Source of the DNA: Lacinutrix algicola
GTDB lineage: Bacteria > Bacteroidota > Bacteroidia > Flavobacteriales > Flavobacteriaceae
Length of the DNA: 64,000 bases
Direction of reading: 5' to 3'
Assembly (NCBI RefSeq): GCF_001418085.1
Contig: NZ_LIQH01000040.1
Coordinates: 186,001 to 250,000 of the forward strand
Shown: positions 44,736-54,099 of the stretch, piece by piece
How positions within the stretch are numbered: position 1 is the first letter of the stretch
How the letters are laid out: every line of letters starts with the position of its first letter
Notes under the pieces: model-generated
What the model was told of the DNA's origin: nothing
The model's database searches: none
The model's input: the letters and a program-made list of their open reading frames with translations, nothing else
Program-made: the position numbers and the translations under genes

Positions 44736-45671
44736 CTATTTATTTTTTAATTGATCTATAATATTAGGAATCTGCTTAACATAAGCCAATTCTTTTAATT
44801 TTACTCTTGCTTCTTCAATAGGAGTACCAAAATAGCTTTTCCCACCAGCAACAGATTTTGTAACACCTGTTTGACCAAGAATAACTGCTTTTTTACCAAT
44901 AGTAATTCCACTATTTGTACCTACTTGTCCCCAAATAGTAACTTCGTCTTCAATAATACAACATCCTGCAATTCCTACTTGAGAAGCTATTAAACATTTT
45001 TTTCCAATAACGGTGTCGTGTCCAACTTGTATTTGGTTATCTAACTTAGAGCCTTCACCAATAATTGTATCTCCTGTAACGCCTTTATCTATAGTACACA
45101 ATGCACCAATATCTACATTATCTTTTATAACAACACGGCCTCCAGAAATTAATTGATCGAAACCTTCTGTTCTGTTTTTATAATAAAAAGCACTTGCTCC
45201 TAAAATAGTTCCAGAATGTATAGTCACATTATTACCAATAACAGCATCGTCGTATATAGTAACATTAGCATGAATAATACAATGATTTCCAATTGTTACA
45301 TTGTTACCAATAAAACAGTTGGGTTGAATTATAGTGTTCTCTCCTATTTTAGCTGAAGCTGAAACACTACTATTTGAAGCCCGAAATGGCTTAAAATGCT
45401 TAGTTAACTTATTGAAATCACGAAAAGGATCTTCGCTTATTAAAAGCGCTTTACCTTCTGGACAATCTACATCTTTATTAATTAAAACTATAGTAGCTGC
45501 AGACTGTAGTGCTTTATCGTAATACTTTGGATGGTCTACAAAAACAATATCTCCAGGTTCTACTACATGAATTTCATTCATTCCTAAAACTTGAAAATCA
45601 TCTGCTCCAACATAATCACAATCGATTATTTGAGCAACTTGTTTTAGAGTATGTGGTTTAGGGAATTTCAT
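44736..45671 (-). CDS. LpxD-like left-handed beta-helix acyltransferase (second LpxD paralogue)
   Basis: 311 residues. N-terminal LpxD-type uridine-binding region (about 1-100), then hexapeptide repeats ([19 protein letters not shown] and following). The catalytic His of LpxD is retained in [13 protein letters not shown]. The GADGFGF loop of the other LpxD here (48608) is replaced by [14 protein letters not shown], so substrate use probably differs. It lies downstream of efp by 31 bp and abuts the NTF2-like gene. It is probably a nucleotide-sugar N- or O-acyltransferase, possibly in lipid A or another surface glycan. Confidence 0.82.
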   Translation of the reverse strand: MKFPKPHTLKQVAQIIDCDYVGADDFQVLGMNEIHVVEPGDIVFVDHPKYYDKALQSAATIVLINKDVDCPEGKALLISEDPFRDFNKLTKHFKPFRASNSSVSASAKIGENTIIQPNCFIGNNVTIGNHCIIHANVTIYDDAVIGNNVTIHSGTILGASAFYYKNRTEGFDQLISGGRVVIKDNVDIGALCTIDKGVTGDTIIGEGSKLDNQIQVGHDTVIGKKCLIASQVGIAGCCIIEDEVTIWGQVGTNSGITIGKKAVILGQTGVTKSVAGGKSYFGTPIEEARVKLKELAYVKQIPNIIDQLKNK

Positions 45672-45702
45672 TCTTTAATAAATAGGTATTAATTGTGTGA
45701 GA

Positions 45703-46269
45703 TTATTCTTTAACACGTTCTTTATAAGTTCCTTTTGTTGTTTCAACCTTAATCTTATCACCTTCATTTATAAATAAAGGTACATTTACCTCTGCTCCTG
45801 TTTCAACAGTCGCTGGTTTTGTTGCATTAGTTGCTGTATTTCCTTTTACTCCTGGCTCTGTAGCTGTAACTTCTAGAATAACCGTTGCTGGCAATTCTAC
45901 AGACAATGGCATATTGTCTTCTGTATTAATTTGAATGGTTACAACTTCTCCTTCTTTCATTAATCCAGGATTATCTAAAGCTGATTCTAGAAGTCTAATC
46001 TGTGTGTAATCTGATTCATTCATAAAATGATAAAATTCACCATCATTATATAAATATTGAAACTTATGAGTTTCTACACGAATATCTTCTAATTTATGTC
46101 CTGCAGAAAACGTATTATCTAATACTTTTCCGTTAGTAACACTTTTCATTTTAGTACGAACAAAAGCAGGTCCTTTTCCTGGTTTTACATGTAAAAATTC
46201 AATAATTTTATAAATATCATTATTATATTTAATACATAATCCGTTTCTTATATCTGAAGTAGTAGCCAT
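45703..46269 (-). CDS. efp: Translation elongation factor P
   Basis: 188 residues of the three-domain EF-P fold. The tip-loop Lys32 in VKPGKGPAFVRTKMKSV corresponds to the modified lysine of E. coli EF-P; the C-terminal signature is VPLFINEGDKIKVETTKGTYKERV. It relieves ribosome stalling at polyproline. The gene lies inside the lipid A gene series, 101 bp after lpxA. No EpmA/EpmB modification genes are seen here. Confidence 0.96.
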   Translation of the reverse strand: MATTSDIRNGLCIKYNNDIYKIIEFLHVKPGKGPAFVRTKMKSVTNGKVLDNTFSAGHKLEDIRVETHKFQYLYNDGEFYHFMNESDYTQIRLLESALDNPGLMKEGEVVTIQINTEDNMPLSVELPATVILEVTATEPGVKGNTATNATKPATVETGAEVNVPLFINEGDKIKVETTKGTYKERVKE

Positions 46270-46370
46270 ATTATTATTTATTATTAAGTCTTTTATTATT
46301 GATATAATTCTAAATTTTAGAATCTATTTTCAATCATTAAATCTGTCTTCTTTATTTCTTATATCAAAAA

Positions 46371-47156
46371 TTAATTTGATTTAAAGTAACCCTTCATTAT
46401 ACCACGATGAGAGTTCTTAATAAACTGAAGAATTTCGTCGCGTTCTGTGGTTGCTTCCATTTCAGCCTCTATAATCCCAGCGGCTTGTGTATTGTTATAA
46501 TTTTTTTGATATAATATTCTAAATATATCTTGAATTTCTCTAATTTTTTCTGTCGTGTATCCTCTTCTTCTTAATCCAACAGAATTAATACCTACGTAAG
46601 ATAAAGGTTCTCTACCCGCTTTTACAAATGGCGGCACATCTTTTCTTACTAAAGATCCTCCTGTTACAAAAGCATGATTACCTACAGAACAAAACTGATG
46701 TATTGCTGTCATTCCTGCTAATATAACATAATCACCAATAGTAATGTGACCAGCAAGCGTACTGTTATTTGAAAAAATACAGTTACTACCAACAATACAA
46801 TCGTGCGCTATGTGACAATATGCCATTATTAAGCAATTATCACCTATTACAGTCTTCATTCTATCTGTTGTACCTCTATTTATGGTAACACATTCTCTAA
46901 TGGTAACGTTATCTCCAATAATAGTTAAAGTATCTTCATCATCGTACTTTAAATCTTGTGGTACTGCAGAAATTACAGAACCAGGAAAAATACTGCAATT
47001 TTTACCAATACGAGCACCTTCCATGATTGTTACATTACTCCCAATCCAAGTTCCTTCTCCAATGGTAACATTATTATATATAGTTGTAAAAGGCTCAATA
47101 ACCACATTTTTCGCGATTTTTGCTCCAGGATGTACGTATGCTAAGGGTTGGTTCAT
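46371..47156 (-). CDS. lpxA: UDP-N-acetylglucosamine O-acyltransferase LpxA
   Basis: 261 residues. Left-handed beta-helix of hexapeptide repeats (residues about 1-185) then a helical tail. The catalytic-His region AYCHIAHDCIVGSNCIFSN and the HQFCSVGNHAFV segment match LpxA. It transfers the first (R)-3-hydroxyacyl chain to UDP-GlcNAc at the membrane-cytosol side. It lies 58 bp downstream of lpxC-fabZ in the same series. Confidence 0.95.
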   Translation of the reverse strand: MNQPLAYVHPGAKIAKNVVIEPFTTIYNNVTIGEGTWIGSNVTIMEGARIGKNCSIFPGSVISAVPQDLKYDDEDTLTIIGDNVTIRECVTINRGTTDRMKTVIGDNCLIMAYCHIAHDCIVGSNCIFSNNSTLAGHITIGDYVILAGMTAIHQFCSVGNHAFVTGGSLVRKDVPPFVKAGREPLSYVGINSVGLRRRGYTTEKIREIQDIFRILYQKNYNNTQAAGIIEAEMEATTERDEILQFIKNSHRGIMKGYFKSN

Positions 47157-47214
47157 TTTTGTAATATTTGTTTTGAAAGGTAAAATATGTAAGCGATTAA
47201 CGTTACTAATATTT

Positions 47215-48621
47215 TTATTTTATTTTAGATATTTGCGCCATCAATTCTGCTTCAGCACATAATTTCCCATTAGCGTAAGCATAACCTTGCATATGGCAAA
47301 TACCTCTTCTAATTGGTGTTATTAGTTCACATTTAAAAATTAATGTATCACCAGGAACAACCTTTTGTTTAAATTTAACTTTATCCATTTTCATGAAAAA
47401 TGTTAAATAATTTTCTGGATCGGGAACAGTACTCAATACTAGAATACCTCCTGTTTGTGCCATTGCCTCAACTATTAAAACACCTGGCATAACTGGAGAA
47501 CCGGGAAAATGACCTTTAAAGAACTCTTCGTTCATGGTCACATTTTTCATTCCAATAACCTTGCTACTCGTCAATTCAAAAACCTTATCCAATAATAAGA
47601 ATGGTTGTCTATGTGGCAACATATCCATTATTTGATTAACATCCATTAAAGGTGTTTGGTTTAAATCTACAGCAGGAACATTATTACGTCTTTCATTTTT
47701 AATTAATTTAGACATTTTTTTTGCAAACTGAGTGTTTACAAAGTGTCCTGGCTTATTAGCAATTACTTTTCCACGAATTCGTGTACCAATTAAAGCTAAA
47801 TCTCCAATAACATCTAATAATTTATGTCTTGCAGCTTCGTTAGGATGATGTAAAGTTAAATTATCAAGTATACCATTAGCAGTAACTGCAATAGCATCTT
47901 TATTAAAAGCGACTTGAAGTTTTTTCATTGTTTCTGGAGACAATTCTTTATCTACATAAACAATAGCATTGTTTAAATCTCCTCCTTTTATTAATCCATG
48001 TTCTAGAAGTGATTCTAATTCATGTAAAAAACTAAAAGTACGAGAATCTGAAATATGCTCTTTAAAATCGGACAAACGATTAAGCGTTGCATTTTGAGTA
48101 CCTAAAACTTTAGTGCCAAAGTCTACCATTGTTGTTACTTGGTATTCTTTAGCAGGCATTACTAATATCTCACTACCACTCTCCTCGTCCACATAAGAAA
48201 TAACATCTTTTACAATGTATTCTTCGCGAAAAGCATCTAATTCTACAATTCCAGCCTTTTCAATAGCTTCAACAAAGAATTTTGAAGAACCGTCCATAAT
48301 TGGAGGTTCTGAATTATCTAATTCTATGATTGCATTATCTATGTCTAAACCAGTAAATGCTGCTAAAACATGCTCACATGTTTGTATGCTAACACCGTTT
48401 TTCTCTAAACAAGTACCACGTTGTGTACTCGTAACGTAGTTTGCATCTGCTTCGATTACAGGACTACCTTCAAGATCTACACGTTTAAAAGCAAATCCAG
48501 AGTTTGCTGGAGCTGGTTTAAAAGTTAAAGTAACATCTTTTCCTGTGTGTAATCCTACACCAGTCAAAGAGACTTCATTACTTATCGTTTTTTGGTTGAT
48601 TTCCGAATTAACTATTGCCAT
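47215..48621 (-). CDS. lpxC-fabZ: Bifunctional UDP-3-O-acyl-GlcNAc deacetylase / 3-hydroxyacyl-ACP dehydratase
   Basis: 468 residues. LpxC covers about 1-310, with the zinc site in [17 protein letters not shown] and [23 protein letters not shown]. FabZ covers about 325-468, with [13 protein letters not shown] and [20 protein letters not shown]. This fusion is standard in Bacteroidota and couples the committed lipid A step to fatty acid dehydration. It overlaps the lpxD end by 14 bp. Confidence 0.96.
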   Translation of the reverse strand: MAIVNSEINQKTISNEVSLTGVGLHTGKDVTLTFKPAPANSGFAFKRVDLEGSPVIEADANYVTSTQRGTCLEKNGVSIQTCEHVLAAFTGLDIDNAIIELDNSEPPIMDGSSKFFVEAIEKAGIVELDAFREEYIVKDVISYVDEESGSEILVMPAKEYQVTTMVDFGTKVLGTQNATLNRLSDFKEHISDSRTFSFLHELESLLEHGLIKGGDLNNAIVYVDKELSPETMKKLQVAFNKDAIAVTANGILDNLTLHHPNEAARHKLLDVIGDLALIGTRIRGKVIANKPGHFVNTQFAKKMSKLIKNERRNNVPAVDLNQTPLMDVNQIMDMLPHRQPFLLLDKVFELTSSKVIGMKNVTMNEEFFKGHFPGSPVMPGVLIVEAMAQTGGILVLSTVPDPENYLTFFMKMDKVKFKQKVVPGDTLIFKCELITPIRRGICHMQGYAYANGKLCAEAELMAQISKIK

Positions 48622-49636
48622 TTCCTTTTTTTTCTAGTGCGTTAATAGTTTTAACTAGTTTTGGTAAGTTTTTAAAATAAACATAAGATTTATTCCAGTC
48701 TCCATAGCTAAAAGCCGGAGAACCTTGTAAAACATCGTTGTCTTTAATGTTTTTTCCTATTCCAGACTGTGCTTGTATTTTTACATTATTTCCAATTACT
48801 AAATGTCCTGCAAAACCAACTTGACCACCTATTTGGCAATTTTCGCCAATTTTAGTAGATCCAGCAATACCTGTTTGTGCAGCTATTACTGTGTTTTTAC
48901 CAATTTCTACATTATGTGCAATTTGAATTTGATTATCTAATTTAACACCTTTTCTAATAATTGTAGAACCTAATGTTGCTCTATCTATAGTAGTTGCAGC
49001 TCCAACGTCTACAAAATCTTCTAAAATCACATTTCCTATTTGCGGCACTTTATCATACTCTCCTGCTTCATTTGGTGCAAAACCAAATCCGTCTGCTCCT
49101 ATAATAACTCCCGAATTGATAACGCAATTTTTACCAATAATACACTCTGAATAAACTTTAGCTCCTGCAAAAAGTACCGTGTCGTTATCGATAACCACAT
49201 TGTCACCAATGTAACATCCTGGAAATATTTTAACATTATCACCTATTCTTACATTATCTCCAATGTATGAAAAAGCGCCAACATAAATATCCTTACCTAC
49301 CGTCGAGGATTCTGAAATAAACGATGGTTGCTCTATTCCAAACTTATTAAGTTTTACTTGATTATAGTATTCTAAAAGTTTTGAAAAGGATTTATAAGCA
49401 TCGTCAACTTTAATTAAAGTTGTTTTAATTTCTTGCTCAGGCTCAAAATCTTTATTTACAATCGCAATAGATGCTTTTGTACTATATATATAAGGAGTAT
49501 ATTTTGGGTTAGCCAAAAAGGTTAAAGCACCTTCTACGCCTTCTTCTATTTTTGATAATTTAGAAACTTCTGCATGTGGGTTACCAACTACATCGCCTTC
49601 TAAAATACCAGCTATTTGTTCTGCTGTGAATTTCAT
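48608..49636 (-). CDS. lpxD: UDP-3-O-(3-hydroxyacyl)glucosamine N-acyltransferase
   Basis: 342 residues from [14 protein letters not shown]; the longer start at 49645 begins inside a -7 promoter box and is rejected. The N-terminal domain is followed by the hexapeptide helix, [10 protein letters not shown], and the catalytic His in [12 protein letters not shown]. It adds the N-linked acyl chain in lipid A synthesis. It is the first gene of the series lpxD, lpxC-fabZ, lpxA, efp, lpxD-like, NTF2-like. Confidence 0.95.
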   Translation of the reverse strand: MKFTAEQIAGILEGDVVGNPHAEVSKLSKIEEGVEGALTFLANPKYTPYIYSTKASIAIVNKDFEPEQEIKTTLIKVDDAYKSFSKLLEYYNQVKLNKFGIEQPSFISESSTVGKDIYVGAFSYIGDNVRIGDNVKIFPGCYIGDNVVIDNDTVLFAGAKVYSECIIGKNCVINSGVIIGADGFGFAPNEAGEYDKVPQIGNVILEDFVDVGAATTIDRATLGSTIIRKGVKLDNQIQIAHNVEIGKNTVIAAQTGIAGSTKIGENCQIGGQVGFAGHLVIGNNVKIQAQSGIGKNIKDNDVLQGSPAFSYGDWNKSYVYFKNLPKLVKTINALEKKGNGNS

Positions 49637-49642
49637 CTCTCG

Positions 49643-49650
49643 CAAAAATA
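49643..49650 (-). promoter_or_regulatory. -7 promoter box (TATTTTTG) for lpxD, implying a near-leaderless transcript
   Basis: The minus strand reads TATTTTTG, an exact TAnnTTTG match, then six bases, then the ATG at 49636. Transcription would begin at or next to the start codon. Confidence 0.5.
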
Positions 49651-49712
49651 GAAAAAATGTATCATATAACGTGAAAACTTCTAAAGTTGTTTACTGCTTA
49701 GCTTAGGTGGTC

Positions 49713-49745
49713 ATTAATTTAATGTTATATCTGCATTAAATTAAT
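49713..49745. terminator. Palindromic hairpin between the HD gene and lpxD
   Basis: ATTAATTTAATG and CATTAAATTAAT form a perfect 12-bp A+T-rich stem around a 9-nt loop, 58 bp past the HD gene stop. There is no T-tract, so it may not be a terminator. Confidence 0.4.
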
Positions 49746-49802
49746 CTCTTAATTAAGTTAACAAACTCAATATACACGCGCTTTAACAATTACTACTTTA
49801 TA

Positions 49803-51026
49803 TTAATTTTTAGGATAACAAATATAATATTTAGTTACAGGTTTAGCCAGCGCCTTAAGATTTAACTGATCGCTTGCTTTTACTATATCTTCAATTTTTC
49901 CGTTTTTATGTAAAATATTAATGCCTTGTTTTTTTCTAGTATAAGCCTGGTTTGATATTTTACCGGTAAATACAAAATACTCAGCTTCAGCTTCAGAGAT
50001 AGAATGTTTTTCTATTAATTCTTTTTTATGCTGAAGTAACAAAGAAGGCTTAATCTCTTTCTTTTTTATTTTAACTTTCAATAAATCACGATTAATAATC
50101 ATCTTACAAAGGTTCTTTAAAACAAAATCATCATGGTATTGCCATTCTTTCATTGCTGAAACAATATCATAATCATCTAGTTTAGAAAACGTCTCTAGAC
50201 TTTCATTATTAAAATTATCTAATGTTATTTCTTTCTTTAAAAAATACTGAAGCGATCTACTAGCATGCAACTCCTCTCCTCTTTTTGTTAGCTCCTTTGC
50301 ACGTTTAAGCACCCTTATTAATACTTGTTCTGCAGATAAACTTGTTTTATGCAAGTACACTTGCCAATACATTAAACGTCTAGCCACCAAGAATTTTTCG
50401 ATACTATAAATACCTTTATCTTCTACTACTAATTTATCGTCCTTAACATTAAGCATGGTAATTAAACGCTCACTATTAATATTACCTTCAGCAACACCCG
50501 TATAAAAGCTATCGCGTTTTAAATAATCTGCTCTATCCATATCTATTTGGCTAGAAATAAGCTCGCACATAAACTGTCGATGATAATCGCCTTTAAATAT
50601 CTGTATAGCCAAAGTTAAATCGTTGTTAAATTCAGCATTCAATTTCTCCATAAAAAGCATAGAAATGTGCTCATGAGAAATACCATTTACTATACTATGT
50701 TCCATGGCATGAGAGAATGGCCCGTGACCAATATCATGTAATAAAATAGCAATGTATAGTGCGTTTTTTTCTTCCTCAGAAATATCAACACCCTTAAAAC
50801 GAAGCACTTGAACTGCTTTCTGCATTAAATGCATACAACCAATAGCGTGATGAAAACGTGTGTGATGGGCACCTGGATAAACCAAGTAACTCATTCCCAT
50901 TTGAGTAATGCGACGTAGCCTTTGGAAATAACGATGTTCGATTAAATCGAAGATAAGTGAATTAGGAATTGTAATAAATCCGTAAATTGGGTCGTTTAAT
51001 ATTTTAAGTTTGTTACTTTTCTGCAA
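49803..51026 (-). CDS. HD-domain phosphohydrolase (dNTPase/SAMHD1-like)
   Basis: 407 residues. The HD metal-binding set is clear: HTRFHHAIGCMHL, LLHDIGHGPFSHAMEH, then DMDRADYLKRDSFY. The family hydrolyses dNTPs or other nucleotides. The C-terminal half is helical with a basic segment. It lies divergent from porX with 38 bp between the starts. No companion gene indicates the substrate. Confidence 0.9.
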   Translation of the reverse strand: MQKSNKLKILNDPIYGFITIPNSLIFDLIEHRYFQRLRRITQMGMSYLVYPGAHHTRFHHAIGCMHLMQKAVQVLRFKGVDISEEEKNALYIAILLHDIGHGPFSHAMEHSIVNGISHEHISMLFMEKLNAEFNNDLTLAIQIFKGDYHRQFMCELISSQIDMDRADYLKRDSFYTGVAEGNINSERLITMLNVKDDKLVVEDKGIYSIEKFLVARRLMYWQVYLHKTSLSAEQVLIRVLKRAKELTKRGEELHASRSLQYFLKKEITLDNFNNESLETFSKLDDYDIVSAMKEWQYHDDFVLKNLCKMIINRDLLKVKIKKKEIKPSLLLQHKKELIEKHSISEAEAEYFVFTGKISNQAYTRKKQGINILHKNGKIEDIVKASDQLNLKALAKPVTKYYICYPKN

Positions 51027-51055
51027 ACTGATGAATTTTCAATGATTAAGATAAA

Positions 51056-51063
51056 CAAATATA
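51056..51063 (-). promoter_or_regulatory. -7 promoter box (TATATTTG) for the HD gene
   Basis: The minus strand reads TATATTTG, an exact TAnnTTTG match, 30 bp upstream of the HD ATG and adjacent to the porX start at 51065. Confidence 0.5.
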
Positions 51064-51064
51064 C

Positions 51065-52618
51065 ATGGATAAAATAAAAATACTTTGGGTTGACGATGAA
51101 ATCGATTTACTAAAACCACATATTATCTTTTTAGAACAAAAAAATTACGCTGTAACCAAGTGCAATAGCGGTACAGAAGCGCTTGAGATTTTAGAAGAAG
51201 AAAAATTTGATATTGTATTTTTAGACGAGAATATGCCTGGATTAACAGGTTTAGAGACGCTTAACGAAATAAAAGAGAAACAAGACACGCTTCCGGTAGT
51301 TATGATTACCAAAAGTGAAGAAGAATATATAATGGAAGATGCTATTGGTAATAAAATTGCCGATTATCTTATAAAACCCGTAAACCCTAATCAGATTCTA
51401 CTAAGTTTAAAGAAAAATTTAGACCATTCTCGATTGATTTCAGAGAAAACAACCTCTAACTATCAACAAGAGTTTAGAAAAATTGCTATGGATATGGCAA
51501 TGGTGAATAGTTACGAAGAATGGGTTGCACTTTATCAAAAGCTAATATATTGGGAAATGCAACTGGAAGACATTGAAGATACTGGCATGTTTGAGATTTT
51601 AGAATCTCAAAAAAACGAAGCTAATCTTTTGTTTGGGAAATTTATTGACAAAAACTATCCTACTTGGTTCGAACCTAATGTAGATGCCCCTACACTATCT
51701 TACAACTTATTTAAAGACAAAATTGTTCCCGAATTAAGCAAAGAACAACCAACACTTTTAGTAGTAGTTGATAATTTACGTTATGACCAATGGAAAGCTT
51801 TCGAACCTTTTGTAACCAATCATTACAAAAAGAAAAACGAAAGTGCTTTTTTTAGCATTCTACCTACAGCAACACAATATGCTAGAAATGCCATTTTTTC
51901 AGGACTTATGCCTAGTGACATGGAAAGATTACATCCTGAGTTTTGGAAAAATGATATTGATGAAGGTGGTAAAAATATGCATGAAAATGATTTTTTAGAA
52001 GCACAAATGAAACGCTTAGGCTTAACTAACTATAAACATGAATATTACAAAATTACCAACTTAAAAAATGGTAAAAAATTAGCAGATAACTTTAAAGGCA
52101 CCAAAGACAACGATTTAACAGTAGTGGTATACAATTTTGTAGATATGTTATCGCATTCTAAAACAGAAATGGATGTTGTAAAAGAGCTTGCTTCTAACGA
52201 TAAAGCCTATAGATCATTAACACAGAGTTGGTTTAAAAACTCTCCACTCTTAGAGATGATTCAGCAAGCACAACAAATGGGCTTTAAATTAATTATCACT
52301 ACAGATCACGGTACTATTAATGTGAAAAATCCATCTAAAGTAGTTGGTGATAGAGATACAAGTTTAAATCTACGTTATAAAACAGGACGTAGTTTAAGTT
52401 ATGAAAACAAAGATGTATTAGCAGCTAAAGACCCAAAATCTATACACTTGCCTTCTATGTCGATGAATAGTTCTTTTATTTTCGCGAAGAGCGATTTGTT
52501 TTTTGCATATCCTAACAACTACAATCATTATGTAAGTTATTATAGAAACACATACCAACATGGAGGCGTCTCTTTAGAAGAGATGATTATTCCTTTTGTT
52601 GTATTAGACCCAAAATAA
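51065..52618 (+). CDS. porX: PorX: response regulator with PglZ phosphatase domain, type IX secretion regulator
   Basis: 517 residues. The receiver domain (1-120) has Asp10/Asp11, phosphoacceptor Asp54 (FLDENMPG) and Lys104 (LIKPVNP). A helical linker leads to a C-terminal PglZ/alkaline-phosphatase domain with VVVDNLRYDQW, TQYARNAIFSG, NFVDMLSH and TTDHGTI metal sites. PorX controls type IX secretion genes with PorY and SigP in Bacteroidota; neither partner, nor any por/gld structural gene, is in this window. It is not co-oriented with the lipid A genes beside it. Confidence 0.95.
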   Translation: MDKIKILWVDDEIDLLKPHIIFLEQKNYAVTKCNSGTEALEILEEEKFDIVFLDENMPGLTGLETLNEIKEKQDTLPVVMITKSEEEYIMEDAIGNKIADYLIKPVNPNQILLSLKKNLDHSRLISEKTTSNYQQEFRKIAMDMAMVNSYEEWVALYQKLIYWEMQLEDIEDTGMFEILESQKNEANLLFGKFIDKNYPTWFEPNVDAPTLSYNLFKDKIVPELSKEQPTLLVVVDNLRYDQWKAFEPFVTNHYKKKNESAFFSILPTATQYARNAIFSGLMPSDMERLHPEFWKNDIDEGGKNMHENDFLEAQMKRLGLTNYKHEYYKITNLKNGKKLADNFKGTKDNDLTVVVYNFVDMLSHSKTEMDVVKELASNDKAYRSLTQSWFKNSPLLEMIQQAQQMGFKLIITTDHGTINVKNPSKVVGDRDTSLNLRYKTGRSLSYENKDVLAAKDPKSIHLPSMSMNSSFIFAKSDLFFAYPNNYNHYVSYYRNTYQHGGVSLEEMIIPFVVLDPK

Positions 52619-52648
52619 CAGCACACTTCATTACAAACAACTAACAAC

Positions 52649-52696
52649 TGTGGTAGTTCATTTAAATTAGAAATTAATTTAAAATCGACTACCACA
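52649..52696 (+). terminator. Hairpin after porX
   Basis: TGTGGTAGT (52649-52657) pairs with ACTACCACA (52688-52696); inner TTTAAATTA and TTAATTTAAA and outer ACTAA/TTAGT can extend it. It lies 30 bp after the porX stop; there is no T-run. Confidence 0.5.
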
Positions 52697-52790
52697 ATTA
52701 GTTTATTTAATTTATTACACGAAAAACTTCTTCAATCTTTAGTTTCTGTTTTTTCTAACCCGTTTATTTTAGTTATTTGAGATTTAACTT

Positions 52791-52798
52791 TAATTTTG
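52791..52798 (+). promoter_or_regulatory. -7 promoter box (TAATTTTG) for tsaE, near-leaderless
   Basis: TAATTTTG is an exact TAnnTTTG match and ends four bases before the tsaE ATG, so transcription would begin at about the start codon. Confidence 0.55.
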
Positions 52799-52802
52799 CC
52801 AT

Positions 52803-53213
52803 ATGTTAGAAATAGAATACACCTTAAAAGACATTGATAACGTTGCTAAACAAATTTTAAAACACGCAACTACAAAATCCTTTCTTTTTAAAGCCGAAAT
52901 GGGAGCTGGAAAAACAACACTAATCAAAGCTTTAGTTAAGGAACTTGGCTGTGACGATGCTGTTAGCAGTCCTACTTTTTCTTTAGTAAACGAATATCAA
53001 ACCAAAACTGACACAATATATCATTTCGATTTATACCGCGTGGAAGATGAAGACGAGCTTTATGATTTTGGTATTGAAGAGTATCTAAACTCAAACACCT
53101 ACCTATTTATAGAATGGCCAGAACTTGCTAAAAATCTAATTGAAACATATAATTGTATTACAATTAACATAAAAAACAACACTAGTAGAGTGCTAAAAAT
53201 GATCTTAAATTAA
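52803..53213 (+). CDS. tsaE: tRNA threonylcarbamoyladenosine biosynthesis ATPase TsaE
   Basis: 136 residues. Walker A GAGKTT (34-39 region), DAVSSPTFSLVNEY, HFDLYRVEDEDELYDFG and FIEWPE are the TsaE signatures. It is the ATPase of the TsaBDE complex that forms t6A37 on tRNAs reading ANN codons. It has its own promoter box immediately upstream. Confidence 0.94.
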   Translation: MLEIEYTLKDIDNVAKQILKHATTKSFLFKAEMGAGKTTLIKALVKELGCDDAVSSPTFSLVNEYQTKTDTIYHFDLYRVEDEDELYDFGIEEYLNSNTYLFIEWPELAKNLIETYNCITINIKNNTSRVLKMILN

Positions 53214-53246
53214 AATCATAAGACTTTTTTATCTCAACAAAAAGTG

Positions 53247-53278
53247 TAATTTTGGGTTGATTACGGTTTTTACCGTAA
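53247..53278 (+). promoter_or_regulatory. TAnnTTTG box followed by a TTACGGT/ACCGTAA palindrome
   Basis: TAATTTTG at 53247-53254 is followed by TTACGGTTTTTACCGTAA at 53261-53278 (7-bp arms, 4-nt loop). The palindrome overlies the expected start region, so an operator or the 5' hairpin of an untranslated RNA is possible. The next ORF starts 110 bp downstream. Confidence 0.35.
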
Positions 53279-53349
53279 CGAAAAGCAAGAAAAAAGTTCT
53301 TTTTAACATAATTTTAACATTTCGCGTATTTTCAGACCATAGTTTTATA

Positions 53350-53357
53350 TAGATTTG
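53350..53357 (+). promoter_or_regulatory. -7 promoter box (TAGATTTG) for the small secreted peptide
   Basis: TAGATTTG is an exact TAnnTTTG match, 30 bp upstream of the ATG at 53388. Confidence 0.5.
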
Positions 53358-53387
53358 AGTAATAAATTAATCTAATCCCTATAAATT

Positions 53388-53531
53388 ATGCAAAGTAAAA
53401 AGTATTTAATAGCACTGGCTATTTTCGGAGGTGTGTTTTTCACAGCAAACGCGACAAACATTATTGATTTAAATGACCAAATTGAAAACGGAATTGACAA
53501 AACAAAGCTTAAAGTTCCAACACACGGATAA
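53388..53531 (+). CDS. Small exported peptide (47 aa), unknown
   Basis: A 47-codon frame. Residues 1-22 form a signal peptide (MQSKKYLIALAIFGGVFF, then TANA), leaving a mature peptide of about 25 residues: TNIIDLNDQIENGIDKTKLK then VPTHG. There is no Cys and no recognised family. A consensus -7 box precedes it. It overlaps the next ORF (53473) by 59 bp in another frame, so one of the two starts may be wrong. Confidence 0.65.
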   Translation: MQSKKYLIALAIFGGVFFTANATNIIDLNDQIENGIDKTKLKVPTHG

Positions 53532-54015
53532 AAAACGATTAATTAAAGGATCTATAATAGCATTATTTATTGCTTTTATTCCTTTAATGTTTCAAATCTA
53601 TAAAAGTGTTCCAAAGGTAAAAGTTTGGAACACTTTTCTATTTACATACAACAGTACACATTACACAGATGCAAATATTGCAGCATGGCTTTTAACTGGT
53701 AAAATAGTACCCATTATATTATTACTTACATGGTTTTTCACTTGCCGCCATTGGTGGTATCATTCAATAATAATCCCAATTGCTATGTATACATACCAAG
53801 CAATGGGTATTCTTAATGACGATAATAGGTATTTTGAAGAATTAAACATAGTATATCTTTTACCTGTAATGCTTATTATAATTCCGTCTATTTATCTTGT
53901 AAGAGCTAGAATATTCAACAAACTAAACACAGTAAGCAAATCAATACAAGAACTTGAAGACGAATTAACCTTTAGACCAAAAACTCTTTGGGGGAAAATC
54001 AAGCAATTTTTTTAA
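53473..54015 (+). CDS. Membrane protein of unknown function (180 aa)
   Basis: 180 residues with three membrane helices (about 27-45, 72-91 and 128-147) and a basic, charged C-terminal segment (about 150-180). No recognised family. The first ATG lies within the small exported peptide gene; the next in-frame ATG (near 53587) would cut into helix 1, so either the overlap is real (translational coupling) or a non-ATG start after 53531 is used. Confidence 0.65.
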   Translation: MTKLKTELTKQSLKFQHTDKKRLIKGSIIALFIAFIPLMFQIYKSVPKVKVWNTFLFTYNSTHYTDANIAAWLLTGKIVPIILLLTWFFTCRHWWYHSIIIPIAMYTYQAMGILNDDNRYFEELNIVYLLPVMLIIIPSIYLVRARIFNKLNTVSKSIQELEDELTFRPKTLWGKIKQFF

Positions 54016-54099
54016 TTGTATTAATATAACCTTACAATATACTTGTTAATTTACTATTTATTCGTAATTTAAATCTTTGTAAATAACGAATAGCAAAAT

